A stretch of DNA of 64,000 bases from Lysobacter sp. M2-1 (lineage in GTDB: Bacteria > Pseudomonadota > Gammaproteobacteria > Xanthomonadales > Xanthomonadaceae): contig NZ_JAKPBU010000002.1 of NCBI RefSeq assembly GCF_022662495.1, positions 110,061 to 174,060 on the forward strand, read 5' to 3'. The translations under genes were made by a program, and so were the position numbers. This document shows positions 8,890 through 17,732 of the stretch, one piece after another. The notes beneath the pieces are model-generated. The model had not been told where the DNA came from. It searched no databases and was given only the letters and a program-made list of their open reading frames with translations. Position 1 is the stretch's first letter; every line of letters starts with the position of its first letter.

Positions 8890-9117
8890 TCAGCCTGCGC
8901 GCACGTGGATCTCGAGCTGGCCGGTCGTCACCACCTGCCCGGCGCGGATCTTGCAGGTCTTGCGCAGTTCGACTTCGCCATCCACCCGCACCGCACCGGT
9001 GGCCACCAGCTGCTTGCCGGCGCCGCCGCTGTCGCAGGCGCCGGCCAGTTTGAGCAGCTGGTTGAGCTCGATGAAGTCGCGTTCCAGTTCGAAGTCGATG
9101 CGTTGCACGGCCGTCAT
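8890..9117 (-). CDS. S4 domain RNA-binding protein (YbcJ-like)
   Basis: A 75-residue protein made almost entirely of an S4 RNA-binding fold: FIELNQLLKLAGACDSGGAG, then LVATGAVRVDGEVELRKTCK and IRAGQVVT. This matches the YbcJ/YaaA type of stand-alone S4 proteins. Its ATG overlaps the TGA of the upstream membrane-protein gene (ATGA), so it is translated as part of the ECF sigma operon. RNA targets are unknown. The frame is open far upstream, but only this start gives the family's usual length. Confidence 0.85.
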   Translation of the reverse strand: MTAVQRIDFELERDFIELNQLLKLAGACDSGGAGKQLVATGAVRVDGEVELRKTCKIRAGQVVTTGQLEIHVRAG

Positions 9118-9773
9118 TCCTGTTCGAAACGTGCGATCTCGTCGAGCAGACGCCGGCCACGGCGGATGCCATCGCAGCCGTCGGCCATGTCGCGATCCGG
9201 AAGGGGCCCGCGATGCGCCCGCCATGCGGTCCACGCCCAGGTCCCCAGCAGTCCGGCGATGCCGACGGCCAGGCTCAGCCAGATCCACGCGGGCGTCGGA
9301 AGGCTGCGGTCGACATCGCCAAGGCCGGCGAAGCCGAGCACCACGATCACCCACATGATCCACCACGGCAGCCCGCAGACATTGGAGTTCACGGTGTGGA
9401 AGCGCAACAGCCGGGCCATCTGCTTCTGGATCACGACCACCGGCGCCGAGTAGTCGATCATGGCCACCAGGCCGAGGGTCAATCCGGCCATTGCCGCGGT
9501 GATCACGCCGAAGGCGTGCAGCAGCACGCCCGATGCGAACAGGGCCGGCACGTCGAGGTTGCGCGACCAGCAGGCGACGCCCAGCACGATGATCCCCACG
9601 CCGAGCAGCAGTTGCAGCCATTGCCCGAACACCAGCGATCGCAGCCCCCTACGCGCGTTGTCCAGCTTGCGTTCGCGCAGCAGTTCCAGCTGCAGCCGGT
9701 CCTGCCGCGACAGGCGTGCGTCCAGTGTCTGCCAGGCGCTTTTGAAGTCGTCGAGTTCCATGGTGGTGTCCAT
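9114..9773 (-). CDS. Membrane protein downstream of ECF sigma factor
   Basis: A 219-residue protein with a cytoplasmic N-terminus (DDFKSAWQTLDARLSRQ) and four predicted membrane segments: VFGQWLQLLLGVGIIVLGVA, ALFASGVLLHAFGVITAAMA, WIMWVIVVLGFAGLG and IWLSLAVGIAGLLGTWAW. Located 25 bases after the sigma-70 gene, it occupies the usual anti-sigma place, although it lacks a recognisable zinc-binding anti-sigma motif. Anti-sigma activity is inferred from position only. An alternative start is the Met four codons downstream. Confidence 0.7.
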   Translation of the reverse strand: MDTTMELDDFKSAWQTLDARLSRQDRLQLELLRERKLDNARRGLRSLVFGQWLQLLLGVGIIVLGVACWSRNLDVPALFASGVLLHAFGVITAAMAGLTLGLVAMIDYSAPVVVIQKQMARLLRFHTVNSNVCGLPWWIMWVIVVLGFAGLGDVDRSLPTPAWIWLSLAVGIAGLLGTWAWTAWRAHRGPLPDRDMADGCDGIRRGRRLLDEIARFEQE

Positions 9774-9798
9774 CGTGTCGTGTCTATGAGTGAAAAGG

Positions 9799-10320
9799 TC
9801 AGAGTTCGTCGCGGATGCGCTGTTTCAGGCGTCCGATCTTGGTGGAGACATTGGTTTCGCTGATGCCGAGGATCTCCGCGATCTCGCGCTGCGGCCGTTC
9901 GTCGAGATAGAGCAGCAGCAGGGCCCGGTCCAGGGGCGGCTGCCGGTCCACGAAACCCTGCAGCAGGCGCAACAGCTGCGCGCTTTCGTGGTCGGTCGGC
10001 TGGGCGTCGGCCAGGTCGTGCAGGTCTTCGTCCAGTGGCACCGTATGGCGCTGTTGCCGGGCATGGCCGCGCACGAAGTCGATCCCCACGTTCAGGGCGA
10101 CCCGGTACATCCAGGTGGTGAAGCTGCGCGCCGGGTCGTAGCCGGGCCAGGCGCGCCACAACTGCGCGGCGATCTCCTGTACCAGGTCGGCGCGGTCTTC
10201 CGGATGCCGACAGTAGGTATTGGCCACCTTGAACACGATCGCGCGATGGCGTTCGAGCAGGTCGCTGAACGCTTCGCGCGCGCTGGCGTCCGTTTTTTCC
10301 CTGGGCATCACGCTGTCCAT
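9799..10320 (-). CDS. ECF-type RNA polymerase sigma-70 factor
   Basis: A 173-residue protein with region 2 (DLVQEIAAQLWRAWPGYD and FTTWMYRVALNVGIDFVR) and region 4 (ALLLLYLDERPQREIAEILG, then SETNVSTKIGRLKQRI, the helix-turn-helix that reads the -35 element). A Q/D-rich linker joins them. It heads an operon with the four-helix membrane protein and the S4 protein. ECF factors usually answer envelope stress, but the signal is not evident. A second possible start lies four codons in. Confidence 0.9.
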   Translation of the reverse strand: MDSVMPREKTDASAREAFSDLLERHRAIVFKVANTYCRHPEDRADLVQEIAAQLWRAWPGYDPARSFTTWMYRVALNVGIDFVRGHARQQRHTVPLDEDLHDLADAQPTDHESAQLLRLLQGFVDRQPPLDRALLLLYLDERPQREIAEILGISETNVSTKIGRLKQRIRDEL

Positions 10321-10489
10321 CCTGCCTGTTCCGTGTCCGCGGGTCCGGCGCCCGCGCGCCGCTCGCAGACATGATTCGGACCAATGGACGGTTTCTCACA
10401 TGCGTAGGCGCATGATGCCCGCCGGCGCGCGGCGATGGTGGACACCCCAGGGGTAGAATTCGGTCCGCCCCCGCAACACCTACCCCCCG

Positions 10490-11029
10490 ATGAAGGTCTT
10501 GCATTGCATGCTGCTGGCGACGTGGCTGGCAGCGTCCGCTGCCGTCGCGCAGGAATCCACCGTACCCGCAGGTGCGGGACAACCCGCGCCGGCACATCAG
10601 ATCCCCACGCAGCCGCCCGCCCAGCCGGTCTCCGGCCAGCAGTTGAGCCCACAGCAACAGGCGGCGGTGAAGAAGCAGAATGCCGAGATGGCCGATGCGG
10701 CGCAGCAGGTCGTGGCGCTGGTCGATGCGGGTCGCGCCGGTGAGGTGTGGGATGGCGCGTCGGCAGTGATGAAGCGTCTGGTCCCGCGCGACGAGTTCAT
10801 CAACCAGGTCGGCAGCGATCGCGATCGCCTGGGCAAGGCGCTCGAGCGCGGCGAGCCGGGCGTAAGCCGCACCCAGTTCCCGGCCGGCGCGCGGGTGCCG
10901 CAGGGCATGTACGTCAACGTGGCAATGCCGACCCGTTTCCTGAAGTCGCCCGGACCCGTGCGGGAGCTGGTCTCGTTCCGGTTCGACGAGGACCGCATCT
11001 GGCGCGTAGCCGGATACAGCGTGCGGTAG
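10490..11029 (+). CDS. Secreted DUF4019 domain protein
   Basis: A 179-residue protein with a signal peptide (MKVLHCMLLATWLAASAAVA), a Pro/Gln-rich low-complexity linker (QPPAQPVSGQQLSPQQQAA) and a C-terminal DUF4019 domain. The domain runs from QQVVALVDAGRAGEVWDGAS to the end, including FINQVGSDRDRLGK and the terminal beta hairpin LVSFRFDEDRIWRVAGYSV. DUF4019 is an NTF2-like fold of unknown role. A TAGAAT box lies 30 bases upstream. It converges on msrA with a bidirectional hairpin between. Confidence 0.78.
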   Translation: MKVLHCMLLATWLAASAAVAQESTVPAGAGQPAPAHQIPTQPPAQPVSGQQLSPQQQAAVKKQNAEMADAAQQVVALVDAGRAGEVWDGASAVMKRLVPRDEFINQVGSDRDRLGKALERGEPGVSRTQFPAGARVPQGMYVNVAMPTRFLKSPGPVRELVSFRFDEDRIWRVAGYSVR

Positions 11030-11088
11030 TCGGCGCTGCGGCGCCGACGAAGATCGGCTCATTGGGGCGTCGGGGGCGTAGCCCCGAC
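11030..11088. terminator. Paired hairpins between convergent genes
   Basis: Two stem-loops occur in tandem. TCGGCGC and GCGCCGA with a 4-base loop span 11030-11047, and GTCGGGG with CCCCGAC span 11069-11088. They lie between the convergent DUF4019 and msrA genes and could end transcription both ways. There is no long T tract. Confidence 0.55.
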
Positions 11089-11095
11089 CTGTGCG

Positions 11096-11785
11096 CTAGC
11101 CGCCCTTCACGAGCTGCGGGAACTGCCGTTTCAGGTTCACCAGCTTCGGGGCGTCGTGATAGACGATGTACGGCTCGTTCGGGTGGTGCCGCATGTAGTC
11201 CTGGTGGTAGTCCTCGGCCTGGTAGAAGCGCGTCAGCGGCGCCACCTGGGTCACGATCGGCTTCGGATAGGCCTTCGCCGCATCGAGCTGCGCGATATAG
11301 GCCTGCGCAACGCGTTTCTGCTCCGGGTTGCCATAGAAGATCGCGGAGCGGTATTGGGTGCCGACATCGGGGCCTTGGCGGTTGAGCTGGGTGGGATCGT
11401 GCGCGACCGAGAAGAACACCTTCAGCAGCTGGCCGTAGCTGATGACCGAGGGGTCGTATTCGACCCGCACGGCTTCGGCATAGCCCGTGCGGCCCCTGCT
11501 GACATCGTCGTAATTTACCGGCGGCCGGGTACTGCCGCCCGCATATCCCGAGGTGACCTGGCCGACACCCTTGAGCTGTTCGAAGACAGCCTCCACGCCC
11601 CAGAAGCAGCCGCCGGCGAATACCGCGACCGCCGGCTTGCCAGTCGTGTCGTCGGGCACGTCCGCATCGGACTGCGGATCCGGCAATGTCGCGGCCTTCT
11701 GGCCGTTGGCTTGGCCCGGGCTGCAGGCACTGGCGGCGACCAGTGCGAAGGCGAGCAGGGCGACGCGAAGGGTGCCGATGTGCAT
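11096..11785 (-). CDS. msrA: Exported peptide-methionine (S)-S-oxide reductase
   Basis: Repairs S-epimer methionine sulfoxide in proteins. The 229-residue protein carries the MsrA catalytic motif GGCFWG (nucleophile Cys60), preceded by AVFAG and followed by VTSGYAGG, GRTGYAEAVRVEYDP and FFSVAHDPTQLNRQGPD. The N-terminus MHIGTLRVALLAFALVAASAC reads as a signal peptide with a possible lipobox at Cys21, so this is an envelope enzyme, unlike the cytoplasmic MsrA of many bacteria. It lies 30 bases downstream of msrB. The electron donor (thioredoxin-like or MsrQ/DsbD-like) is not encoded nearby. Confidence 0.93.
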   Translation of the reverse strand: MHIGTLRVALLAFALVAASACSPGQANGQKAATLPDPQSDADVPDDTTGKPAVAVFAGGCFWGVEAVFEQLKGVGQVTSGYAGGSTRPPVNYDDVSRGRTGYAEAVRVEYDPSVISYGQLLKVFFSVAHDPTQLNRQGPDVGTQYRSAIFYGNPEQKRVAQAYIAQLDAAKAYPKPIVTQVAPLTRFYQAEDYHQDYMRHHPNEPYIVYHDAPKLVNLKRQFPQLVKGG

Positions 11786-11815
11786 GGGGATCTCCAGCGG
11801 AATAGTGAGGCGGCC

Positions 11816-12409
11816 TCAGGCGGCCTTGGCGAAGCGAAGCGATACGGAGTTCATGCAGTAGCGCAGACCGGTCGGCTCGGGACCATCGTCGAACACGTGG
11901 CCCAGGTGAGCGTCGCAGCGTGCGCAGGCCACTTCCGTGCGCGTCATGCCGTAGCTGGTGTCGCGACGCTCCACCACGTTCTGGCGCGCGATCGATTTCC
12001 AGAAACTTGGCCACCCGGTTCCCGATTCGAACTTGGTCTTCGAATCGAATAACGCCGTGTCGCAGCAGATGCAGCGGAACACGCCTTTCCCGTGCACCTT
12101 GAGCAGCTCCCCGCTGAAGGCGCGTTCGGTCCCCTCGTGGCGCGTGACCTGGTAGGCGAGCGGGGAAAGCTGCCGACGCCATTCGGCGTCGCTCTTGACC
12201 ACCATCGGCACGGTGGCGACGCGCACGCGTTTGCCGTCATTGGAAAATTCGACGATCTCCACCGATTCGGGCAGCGCCCTGGGTGCGCCCGACGCGGCGA
12301 CGCTGTCACGGCTGCAGCCCAATGCCAGCGCACTGAGCGACAAGGCAGCGCCGGTGAGGAAACGGCGACGGCCTGGGGAGTGAAGAGGAGGGGCTAGGGC
12401 GGGTCGCAC
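11816..12409 (-). CDS. msrB: Exported peptide-methionine (R)-S-oxide reductase
   Basis: Repairs R-epimer methionine sulfoxide. In the 197-residue protein the zinc site is formed by CxxC pairs at 113/116 and 162/165, TGWPSFW lies at 131-137 and catalytic Cys185 is in RYCMNSVSL. The N-terminus [20 protein letters not shown] has twin arginines and is followed by GC at 31-32, suggesting a Tat-exported lipoprotein. The start is GTG. It heads the msrB-msrA unit, so both sulfoxide epimers can be reduced in the same compartment. Confidence 0.93.
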   Translation of the reverse strand: MRPALAPPLHSPGRRRFLTGAALSLSALALGCSRDSVAASGAPRALPESVEIVEFSNDGKRVRVATVPMVVKSDAEWRRQLSPLAYQVTRHEGTERAFSGELLKVHGKGVFRCICCDTALFDSKTKFESGTGWPSFWKSIARQNVVERRDTSYGMTRTEVACARCDAHLGHVFDDGPEPTGLRYCMNSVSLRFAKAA

Positions 12410-12572
12410 GGCGAGTCTCTGCCTGTGGCTTCATATGGGTATACGACGTCCGCAGCAGAAAGGTTACTTCGCGGCCTCGATCCGTACCCGTTCCACGCCG
12501 CAGCATCAGCTGTGATTCACGTTGGATGCTCGGCCCCTCCACCCGCGCTGGAATGCGGCTGGACCGGCCGCT

Positions 12573-13274
12573 TCAGCGTACCGGGACCCGGACCCGGCGC
12601 CCGTGCCACTCAAGAAGAACGCCATCGGGTTCGATCCGGGCAATGCTCGCTTCGCCGACGCGGTCGCCTTCGCCCAGACGCTGTCCGTCCAGGATCACGA
12701 ACCTCCGTGTCGGATCCTCGTTCCACAGGTGCATGCTCAGCTTCAGCGGCGGCAATGCATTGCGGGTCTCCGCATCCAGTTCGCCGACCAGCAGCACGCG
12801 GCCGCTGTCGGCGGGAGCGACCGGCGCAATGGGGGCGGGTGGAGGCGCAGGCGTTGGCGGAGACGCTGGCGCTGGCGCAGGGATCGCGGTGCGGGTGGGC
12901 GCGTCGTCTCCGACGTCGGGCACAGGCGGCGCAGCCACGGTTGCGGAGGGTGCGGTCGCCACGGCTGCAGCGGGCCTGGCAGGCATGGGCGTACGAGCGG
13001 GGAGCGGCTCGGGCGTCGGTGACTCGGCAGGGAGCGGCCGTGTCGCCGTTCGTGCAGGCGGCGGAACGCTGGCGATCGGCGCCGGGCTCCGGTTCGCCAG
13101 CACCAGCCACGCAGCCAGCCCGAGCACTGCAGCCAACGGCACCAGCCACCACCATCCCGGGAGGGCGCGCCCGCGGCGCAGCGGCGTGGGCGGCAGCTCG
13201 GTGTGCAGGTCGGGCGGAAGGCCGCGGCGCCGCTCGGCTTCGGACTTGCGCAGGGCTTCGAGGATCAGGGACAT
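12573..13274 (-). CDS. gspB: General secretion pathway protein B (GspB/ExeB-like)
   Basis: A 233-residue single-pass inner membrane protein. The cytoplasmic start MSLILEALRKSEAERRRGLP is the hallmark of GspB/ExeB. A membrane segment (WWWLVPLAAVLGLAAWLV) follows, then a long Pro/Ala-rich periplasmic spacer and a C-terminal GspB domain (LKLSMHLWNEDPTRRFVIL to the end). GspB works with GspA to place the type II secretin GspD through the peptidoglycan. It lies 18 bases downstream of gspA. No other type II genes are in the window. Confidence 0.88.
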   Translation of the reverse strand: MSLILEALRKSEAERRRGLPPDLHTELPPTPLRRGRALPGWWWLVPLAAVLGLAAWLVLANRSPAPIASVPPPARTATRPLPAESPTPEPLPARTPMPARPAAAVATAPSATVAAPPVPDVGDDAPTRTAIPAPAPASPPTPAPPPAPIAPVAPADSGRVLLVGELDAETRNALPPLKLSMHLWNEDPTRRFVILDGQRLGEGDRVGEASIARIEPDGVLLEWHGRRVRVPVR

Positions 13275-13292
13275 GGGTCGGGGCTCACAGGC

Positions 13293-14888
13293 CTACAGCT
13301 CGCGCTGCAACCGCGGGCCGGAATTTTCGCCGGCCAGCGCGATCAGCGTTTCGGAGCCGGCCACGCCGTCGGTCGGCAGGCCGCGCGCCTGCTGGAACCC
13401 ACGTACTGCGGACGCCAGCGCGGTGTCGTAGCGGGGCGGATTGATGTCCGGCTGCTTGAGTCGTTCGCGCAGCCAGGCCACGCCGGGGCCGGTACCACCC
13501 GGGAGCAGCGGTTGCGCCAGTTCGGCAGGACCAAGCCACAGTGCGAAGTAGCGGCCATCCCAGACGGTCTGCAGCGTGCTCCGGTCGATATCGATCGTAC
13601 CTGTCGCCAGTCCCAGCCGCGCCCGTCGCGCGTCCGCACCCAGCAGCAGGGCCCAGCGTGGAGCGCCATCCTGCGCGCGCAACGCGAGCAGGATCGGGCG
13701 ATCCAGCGCCAGCAGGCGATCGAGCGGTGCGCGTCCGGCGGCGCAGTGCACTCCCGCGGCAATGGCCGTGCAGCGCCCGGCATCGTCGACGGTGATGGCC
13801 GCAGCGGGCTGGTGCCACAGCGTGAGCAGTCGTTGCCACGTCGGTCGCGGCGAAGGCGCTTCCGCCTGCAGGCGCGCGGCGAGTGCTGGCGGTTCGAGGC
13901 GGGGCACAGCGGCAGGACGGATCGCCGCGGCCGCGGACGGCGTGGGCGCTTTCGTCGCCGCAGGCGCGGGAGCCGGCGCCGGTAGTGGCGATGGCCGCCA
14001 CCATGCTGCGAGCGCCAGCACAGCGGCACCCGCCGCAACGATCCAGGGCCATGGCACGCGCCTGCTGCCGGTGCGCGCGGGCAACGCCTCGTCCGCGGCC
14101 AGGTCCACGATGCGCTCGTCCAGGGCGGTGGCATCGCGCGCATAGCCGGCCAGCAGCGAGCGTTCGGCGATGACGTTGATCAGGCGCGGCACTCCGCCGG
14201 AGCGGGCATGGATACGCCGGAGCGCGCGCGCGGTGAAGGGGAAGCGTTGGCCACCGGCGATGCGATAGCGATGGCGCAGGTACTCCGCGGTTTCATCCGC
14301 ATCCAGCGGCGTGAGATGGAAGCGCGCGGTGATCCGCTGGGAAAGCTGGCGCAGGTCCTCGCGCGCCAGCATCGCGCGCAGCTCCGGTTGGCCCAGCAAC
14401 ACGATCTGCAGCAGCTTCTGCGTGTCGGTTTCCAGGTTGGTGAGCAGGCGCACCTGTTCGAGCGCTTCCACCGACAGGTTCTGCGCCTCGTCGATCACCA
14501 CCACCACGCGCAGGCCCTGCGCGTAGGCGTCGAGCAGGTAGGCGTTGAGCGCGTCGATCAACGCCTTGACGCTGCCACGCCTGTCGCCGACGTCGATATG
14601 CAATTCTTCGCAAATCGTTTCCAGCAGTTCGATCGCCGATACGCGCGGGTTCAGCACCAGGGCCACGCGCGTGTTCTGGGGAATCTGCTCCAGCAGCAAT
14701 CGGCTCAGGGTGGTCTTGCCGGTGCCGACTTCCCCGGTGAGCTGCACAAAACCGCCGCTGCCGCCCTGGCCGATGCCGAACAGCAGGTGCGCGAGTGCGT
14801 CCCGGTGGCGCTCGCTGAGGAATACGAAGCGCGGGTCGGGCGTGATCGAGAACGGCGGTTCGGCCAGGCCGTAATGCTCGAGTACCAT
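13293..14888 (-). CDS. gspA: General secretion pathway ATPase with peptidoglycan-binding domain (GspA/ExeA-like)
   Basis: A 531-residue protein. An AAA+ ATPase occupies the N-terminal half (Walker A GEVGTGKTT at 52-60, Walker B around VVVVIDEAQNL). A single membrane span follows (VPWPWIVAAGAAVLALAAWW), then a Pro/Ala linker and a C-terminal region ending in a PG_binding_1 domain (QPDINPPRYDTALASAVRGF, LPTDGVAGSETLIAL). MVLEHYGLAEPPFSITPDPR is the standard ExeA opening, so that Met is preferred over one 12 codons upstream. With GspB it should remodel the cell wall for secretin assembly. Confidence 0.92.
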   Translation of the reverse strand: MVLEHYGLAEPPFSITPDPRFVFLSERHRDALAHLLFGIGQGGSGGFVQLTGEVGTGKTTLSRLLLEQIPQNTRVALVLNPRVSAIELLETICEELHIDVGDRRGSVKALIDALNAYLLDAYAQGLRVVVVIDEAQNLSVEALEQVRLLTNLETDTQKLLQIVLLGQPELRAMLAREDLRQLSQRITARFHLTPLDADETAEYLRHRYRIAGGQRFPFTARALRRIHARSGGVPRLINVIAERSLLAGYARDATALDERIVDLAADEALPARTGSRRVPWPWIVAAGAAVLALAAWWRPSPLPAPAPAPAATKAPTPSAAAAIRPAAVPRLEPPALAARLQAEAPSPRPTWQRLLTLWHQPAAAITVDDAGRCTAIAAGVHCAAGRAPLDRLLALDRPILLALRAQDGAPRWALLLGADARRARLGLATGTIDIDRSTLQTVWDGRYFALWLGPAELAQPLLPGGTGPGVAWLRERLKQPDINPPRYDTALASAVRGFQQARGLPTDGVAGSETLIALAGENSGPRLQREL

Positions 14889-14979
14889 GCGCAGGCGCCA
14901 GATGCGGGGCGGCAAGCGTGCCACGAATCGCCGCCGGCTTCACGGCGATGCCGCGATACTGCCTGCGCGGAGGTGAGCG

Positions 14980-15324
14980 ATGCAAAGCAAGCAACTGCGC
15001 TTCGGCCGCGGTTTCCGCGTGGCCTTCGATGTCCGCAAGGCCCAGGCCGCGGAAATGGTGCTCGAACCCGGTGCCAGCGAGGGCGACGCCAACAACCGCC
15101 ACCGGGGCGCGGATCAATGGCTGTACGTGGTGTCGGGCAGCGGCGTGGCGGTGGTGGAGGGCGTGCGCGTGCCGCTGAAGCCGGGACGCCTGCTGGTGAT
15201 CGAACGCGGCGAGCGGCACGAGGTGCGCAATACCGGGCGCACTGTGCTGAAGACGCTCAACTTCTACTATCCGCCGGCATTCGATGCGGACGGGGATCCG
15301 GTGGGTCCGGGGCGCCGGCGCTGA
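14980..15324 (+). CDS. Small cupin-domain protein
   Basis: A 114-residue single-domain cupin. The first cupin motif is degenerate (NNRHRGADQWLYVVSGSG), with one clear His. The second (PGRLLVIERGERHEVRNTG) keeps the His used for metal binding. Such proteins bind a metal and a small ligand or act as isomerases or dioxygenases; the ligand is unknown. It diverges from gspA, about 90 bases away, and converges on the EamA transporter. Confidence 0.8.
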   Translation: MQSKQLRFGRGFRVAFDVRKAQAAEMVLEPGASEGDANNRHRGADQWLYVVSGSGVAVVEGVRVPLKPGRLLVIERGERHEVRNTGRTVLKTLNFYYPPAFDADGDPVGPGRRR

Positions 15325-15352
15325 GCGGACGGCCTGACGCGCCCACAGCGCG

Positions 15353-16297
15353 TTATTCCACGCGCCTGGCCTCGGCCGTCGCCAGGTTCTCCAGGTGCGC
15401 CTGGCTGCGCGGCCGCCCCAGCAGCGGCTGCGCGAACACCGCCAGCAGGATGATCGCCACCCCCAGATAGAACTGTGGCGACAGGTCGCGCTGCTCACCC
15501 AGCAGCAGCATCGCCAGGACGATTGCGTAGACCGGTTCCAGGTTCAGTGCCATCTGCGCGCCGAAGGCGCTCATGTGCCGCAGCGCCACCAGGGCCAGCG
15601 AAAACGGGAACAGGGTGCAGGCCAGCGCGAGCACCAGCAGCCACGCCATGTCGCGCGCGCCCGGCACCTCCAGCAATGGGCCGTCGAACACGGGAAACAG
15701 CGTGGCCATCGCGGGCGCCAGCAGGGTCAGGAGCACGGTGCCGGCGCCCAGTTCGATGCCGGTCACCGTCAGCGGATCGGCGCGCCCCACGAAACGCTTG
15801 TTGAGCGATCCGAAGATCGCAACCAGAGCCGCCGACATCACGCCGACTGCGATGCCGCCGCGCAAGCCCGTGGGTACGCCGCCCACCACCAGCGCGACGC
15901 CCGGCAGCACGCCGATCCCGAGCGCGAGTTCGCGCCACGACAGCCGGGTGCGCACCACCAGCGGTTCGATCAGCGCCGTGAACACCGTCGCGAGCGCCAT
16001 GCAGGTGGCAGCGACCGAAGCGTTGGCGAGTTTGATCGCGCCATAGAACGTGAGCCAATGCAGCGCGACGAGCATGCCGATGCCCGCATAGGCCAGGCCG
16101 ATGCGCAGCGGCATGGCGCGCAGGCCGCGCCAGAACCGCGGCAGCAGGGCGACCGCAACCACCACCAGCAGCATGCGCCACCACACCAGCGGCAGGGCGG
16201 GCAGGGTGATCAGCTTGCCCAGGATCGCGGTGAATCCCCACAGCAGGACGCACAGGTGGATCTGCAGCTGGGCGCGGCGGGCTTCGGGCGTGGGCAT
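15353..16297 (-). CDS. EamA/DMT-family transporter
   Basis: A 314-residue integral membrane protein with about ten hydrophobic segments in two repeated halves, as in EamA (RhaT/YdcZ-like) drug/metabolite exporters. Typical motifs are LCVLLWGFTAILGKLI at the start, FYGAIKLANASVAATCMALA before helix 4, and VALRHMSAFGAQMALNLEPV in the second half. The substrate is unknown. A start 13 codons upstream is possible; the one chosen gives the family's normal N-terminus. Confidence 0.87.
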   Translation of the reverse strand: MPTPEARRAQLQIHLCVLLWGFTAILGKLITLPALPLVWWRMLLVVVAVALLPRFWRGLRAMPLRIGLAYAGIGMLVALHWLTFYGAIKLANASVAATCMALATVFTALIEPLVVRTRLSWRELALGIGVLPGVALVVGGVPTGLRGGIAVGVMSAALVAIFGSLNKRFVGRADPLTVTGIELGAGTVLLTLLAPAMATLFPVFDGPLLEVPGARDMAWLLVLALACTLFPFSLALVALRHMSAFGAQMALNLEPVYAIVLAMLLLGEQRDLSPQFYLGVAIILLAVFAQPLLGRPRSQAHLENLATAEARRVE

Positions 16298-16340
16298 GCG
16301 CGGATTATCGGCGATGCCCGCGCCGTGGGGTCGCAAACTC

Positions 16341-17621
16341 CTACACGGGCGAGGCCGGTTTCTCCGCGATCGTTCGATGCGCCCTCGCCAGCGCCCTGCC
16401 GTTCGCGGCCCAGACCAGCGCGATGCCGGCGCCGATCAACATGGCGATCGCCGGCTGCGAGGCCAGCATGTCCACGCCCGCCTTCACCCAGCTGCTGACG
16501 GCGTCCGCGCCGCGATACACCACCGTGTCGACGAAGTTCTTGGCCTTGTACTTGGCGCTGTCGGAGACCGCGGTCCACAGCATTTCCCGACCGGGCCGCA
16601 CGAAGGCGTATTCGCCCGCGCGGCGGATGACCATCACCACCACGAACACCGCGAACGTGGGCGCCAGCGCCAGCCACAGGAAGCCGGCCGCGGCCGCCAG
16701 CGGCACCGCAACCAGCAGCACGCCGATTCCCAGCCGCTGCGCGATGCGCCCGGTCAGGAACAGCTGCGTCAGGATCGCGATCGCCTGCACGATCGCATCG
16801 ATCGTGCCGAAGACCTGGGTCTGGCGGGTCTTGTCCGGAAATGCGGCTTCGACCAGCCGCGCCTGCTCGAAATACAGGAAGGTGGTGACGCTGGCCAGCA
16901 GCACCACGAACAGGGCGATGCCGAGCATGAACGGCGAACGCAGCACGTCGGCGGCGCCGGCAAGCGGGCTGCCGCCCAGGGCGCGGCGACGCATCGCGAT
17001 CTGGTCGGGGTGCAGCGGCCGCGCGTCGCGCCAGCGCTGCACGATGCGGGCCGAGAACGCCGCCGCCAGCAGCAGGGCGGCGGACAGGAAGAGCAGCCCC
17101 GCATGTCCGATCGGCCGCACCAGGGCCACGCCCAGCAGCGGGCCGACCAGGCCGCCGGCACTGGCGCCCGCAGCCATCAGCGCAAACAGCCGCTTGGCCT
17201 GCGCCACCGCGAACAGGTCGACCAGCACGCTCCACGCCACCGAGATGGCGATCATGTTGAACACCGACAGCCAGACGTAGAACGTACGCGCCAGCCACAC
17301 CTCGTCCGGCCGCGCCAGGAAGCCGAACGCGAACAGCAGCAGGTTCGCGGCGAAGAATCCGAACACCCAGTACAGGATGCGCCGGCGCTGGACCCGCGCC
17401 GCCACCCAGCCGAACAATGGCATCGCCGCGAGCGTGGCCACGAACGTGCCGGTGAAAAGCCACTGCAGGTTGTCAACCCCGCCGGTGATGCCCATCGTCT
17501 CGCGCACTGGTCGCAGCATGAAATAGCCGGCGAATAGCAGGAAGAACAGCAGGAATCCGGCTGCGACCGGTGCGACTTCCTCGTCGTGCAGATTGAACAG
17601 GCGCGTCAGCCAGCGGCGCAT
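16341..17621 (-). CDS. MFS/NTP-NDP exchange-like transporter
   Basis: A 426-residue protein with about 12 membrane helices. The start MRRWLTRLFNLHDEEVAPVA and the early motif FFLLFAGYFMLRPVRETMGI resemble the AAA/NTT (ATP/ADP translocase-like, COG3202) family found in free-living Xanthomonadales, which are not known to import ATP. LVDLFAVAQAKRLFALMAAG and AGEYAFVRPGREMLWTAVSD are also family-typical. AGGGGA before the chosen ATG supports it over the long upstream open frame. The substrate is not predictable. Confidence 0.82.
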   Translation of the reverse strand: MRRWLTRLFNLHDEEVAPVAAGFLLFFLLFAGYFMLRPVRETMGITGGVDNLQWLFTGTFVATLAAMPLFGWVAARVQRRRILYWVFGFFAANLLLFAFGFLARPDEVWLARTFYVWLSVFNMIAISVAWSVLVDLFAVAQAKRLFALMAAGASAGGLVGPLLGVALVRPIGHAGLLFLSAALLLAAAFSARIVQRWRDARPLHPDQIAMRRRALGGSPLAGAADVLRSPFMLGIALFVVLLASVTTFLYFEQARLVEAAFPDKTRQTQVFGTIDAIVQAIAILTQLFLTGRIAQRLGIGVLLVAVPLAAAAGFLWLALAPTFAVFVVVMVIRRAGEYAFVRPGREMLWTAVSDSAKYKAKNFVDTVVYRGADAVSSWVKAGVDMLASQPAIAMLIGAGIALVWAANGRALARAHRTIAEKPASPV

Positions 17622-17732
17622 GGAACTTCCCCTGGAAGATGGCCGCCGGTAACGGTGGCGGTCTGGCTGTCGCGGTTGGTCGTCACGGTGGTAGCGCTCT
17701 TGCGCAAGATTGTTCGTCCTTCGGAACGGGGG

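Noticed and set aside
9503..11062. 519-codon minus-strand frame across the sigma factor and DUF4019 genes
   Set aside because: Overlaps two genes in other frames; composition is Arg/Ala/Gly shadow. The sigma factor frame (9799-10320) is the real one.
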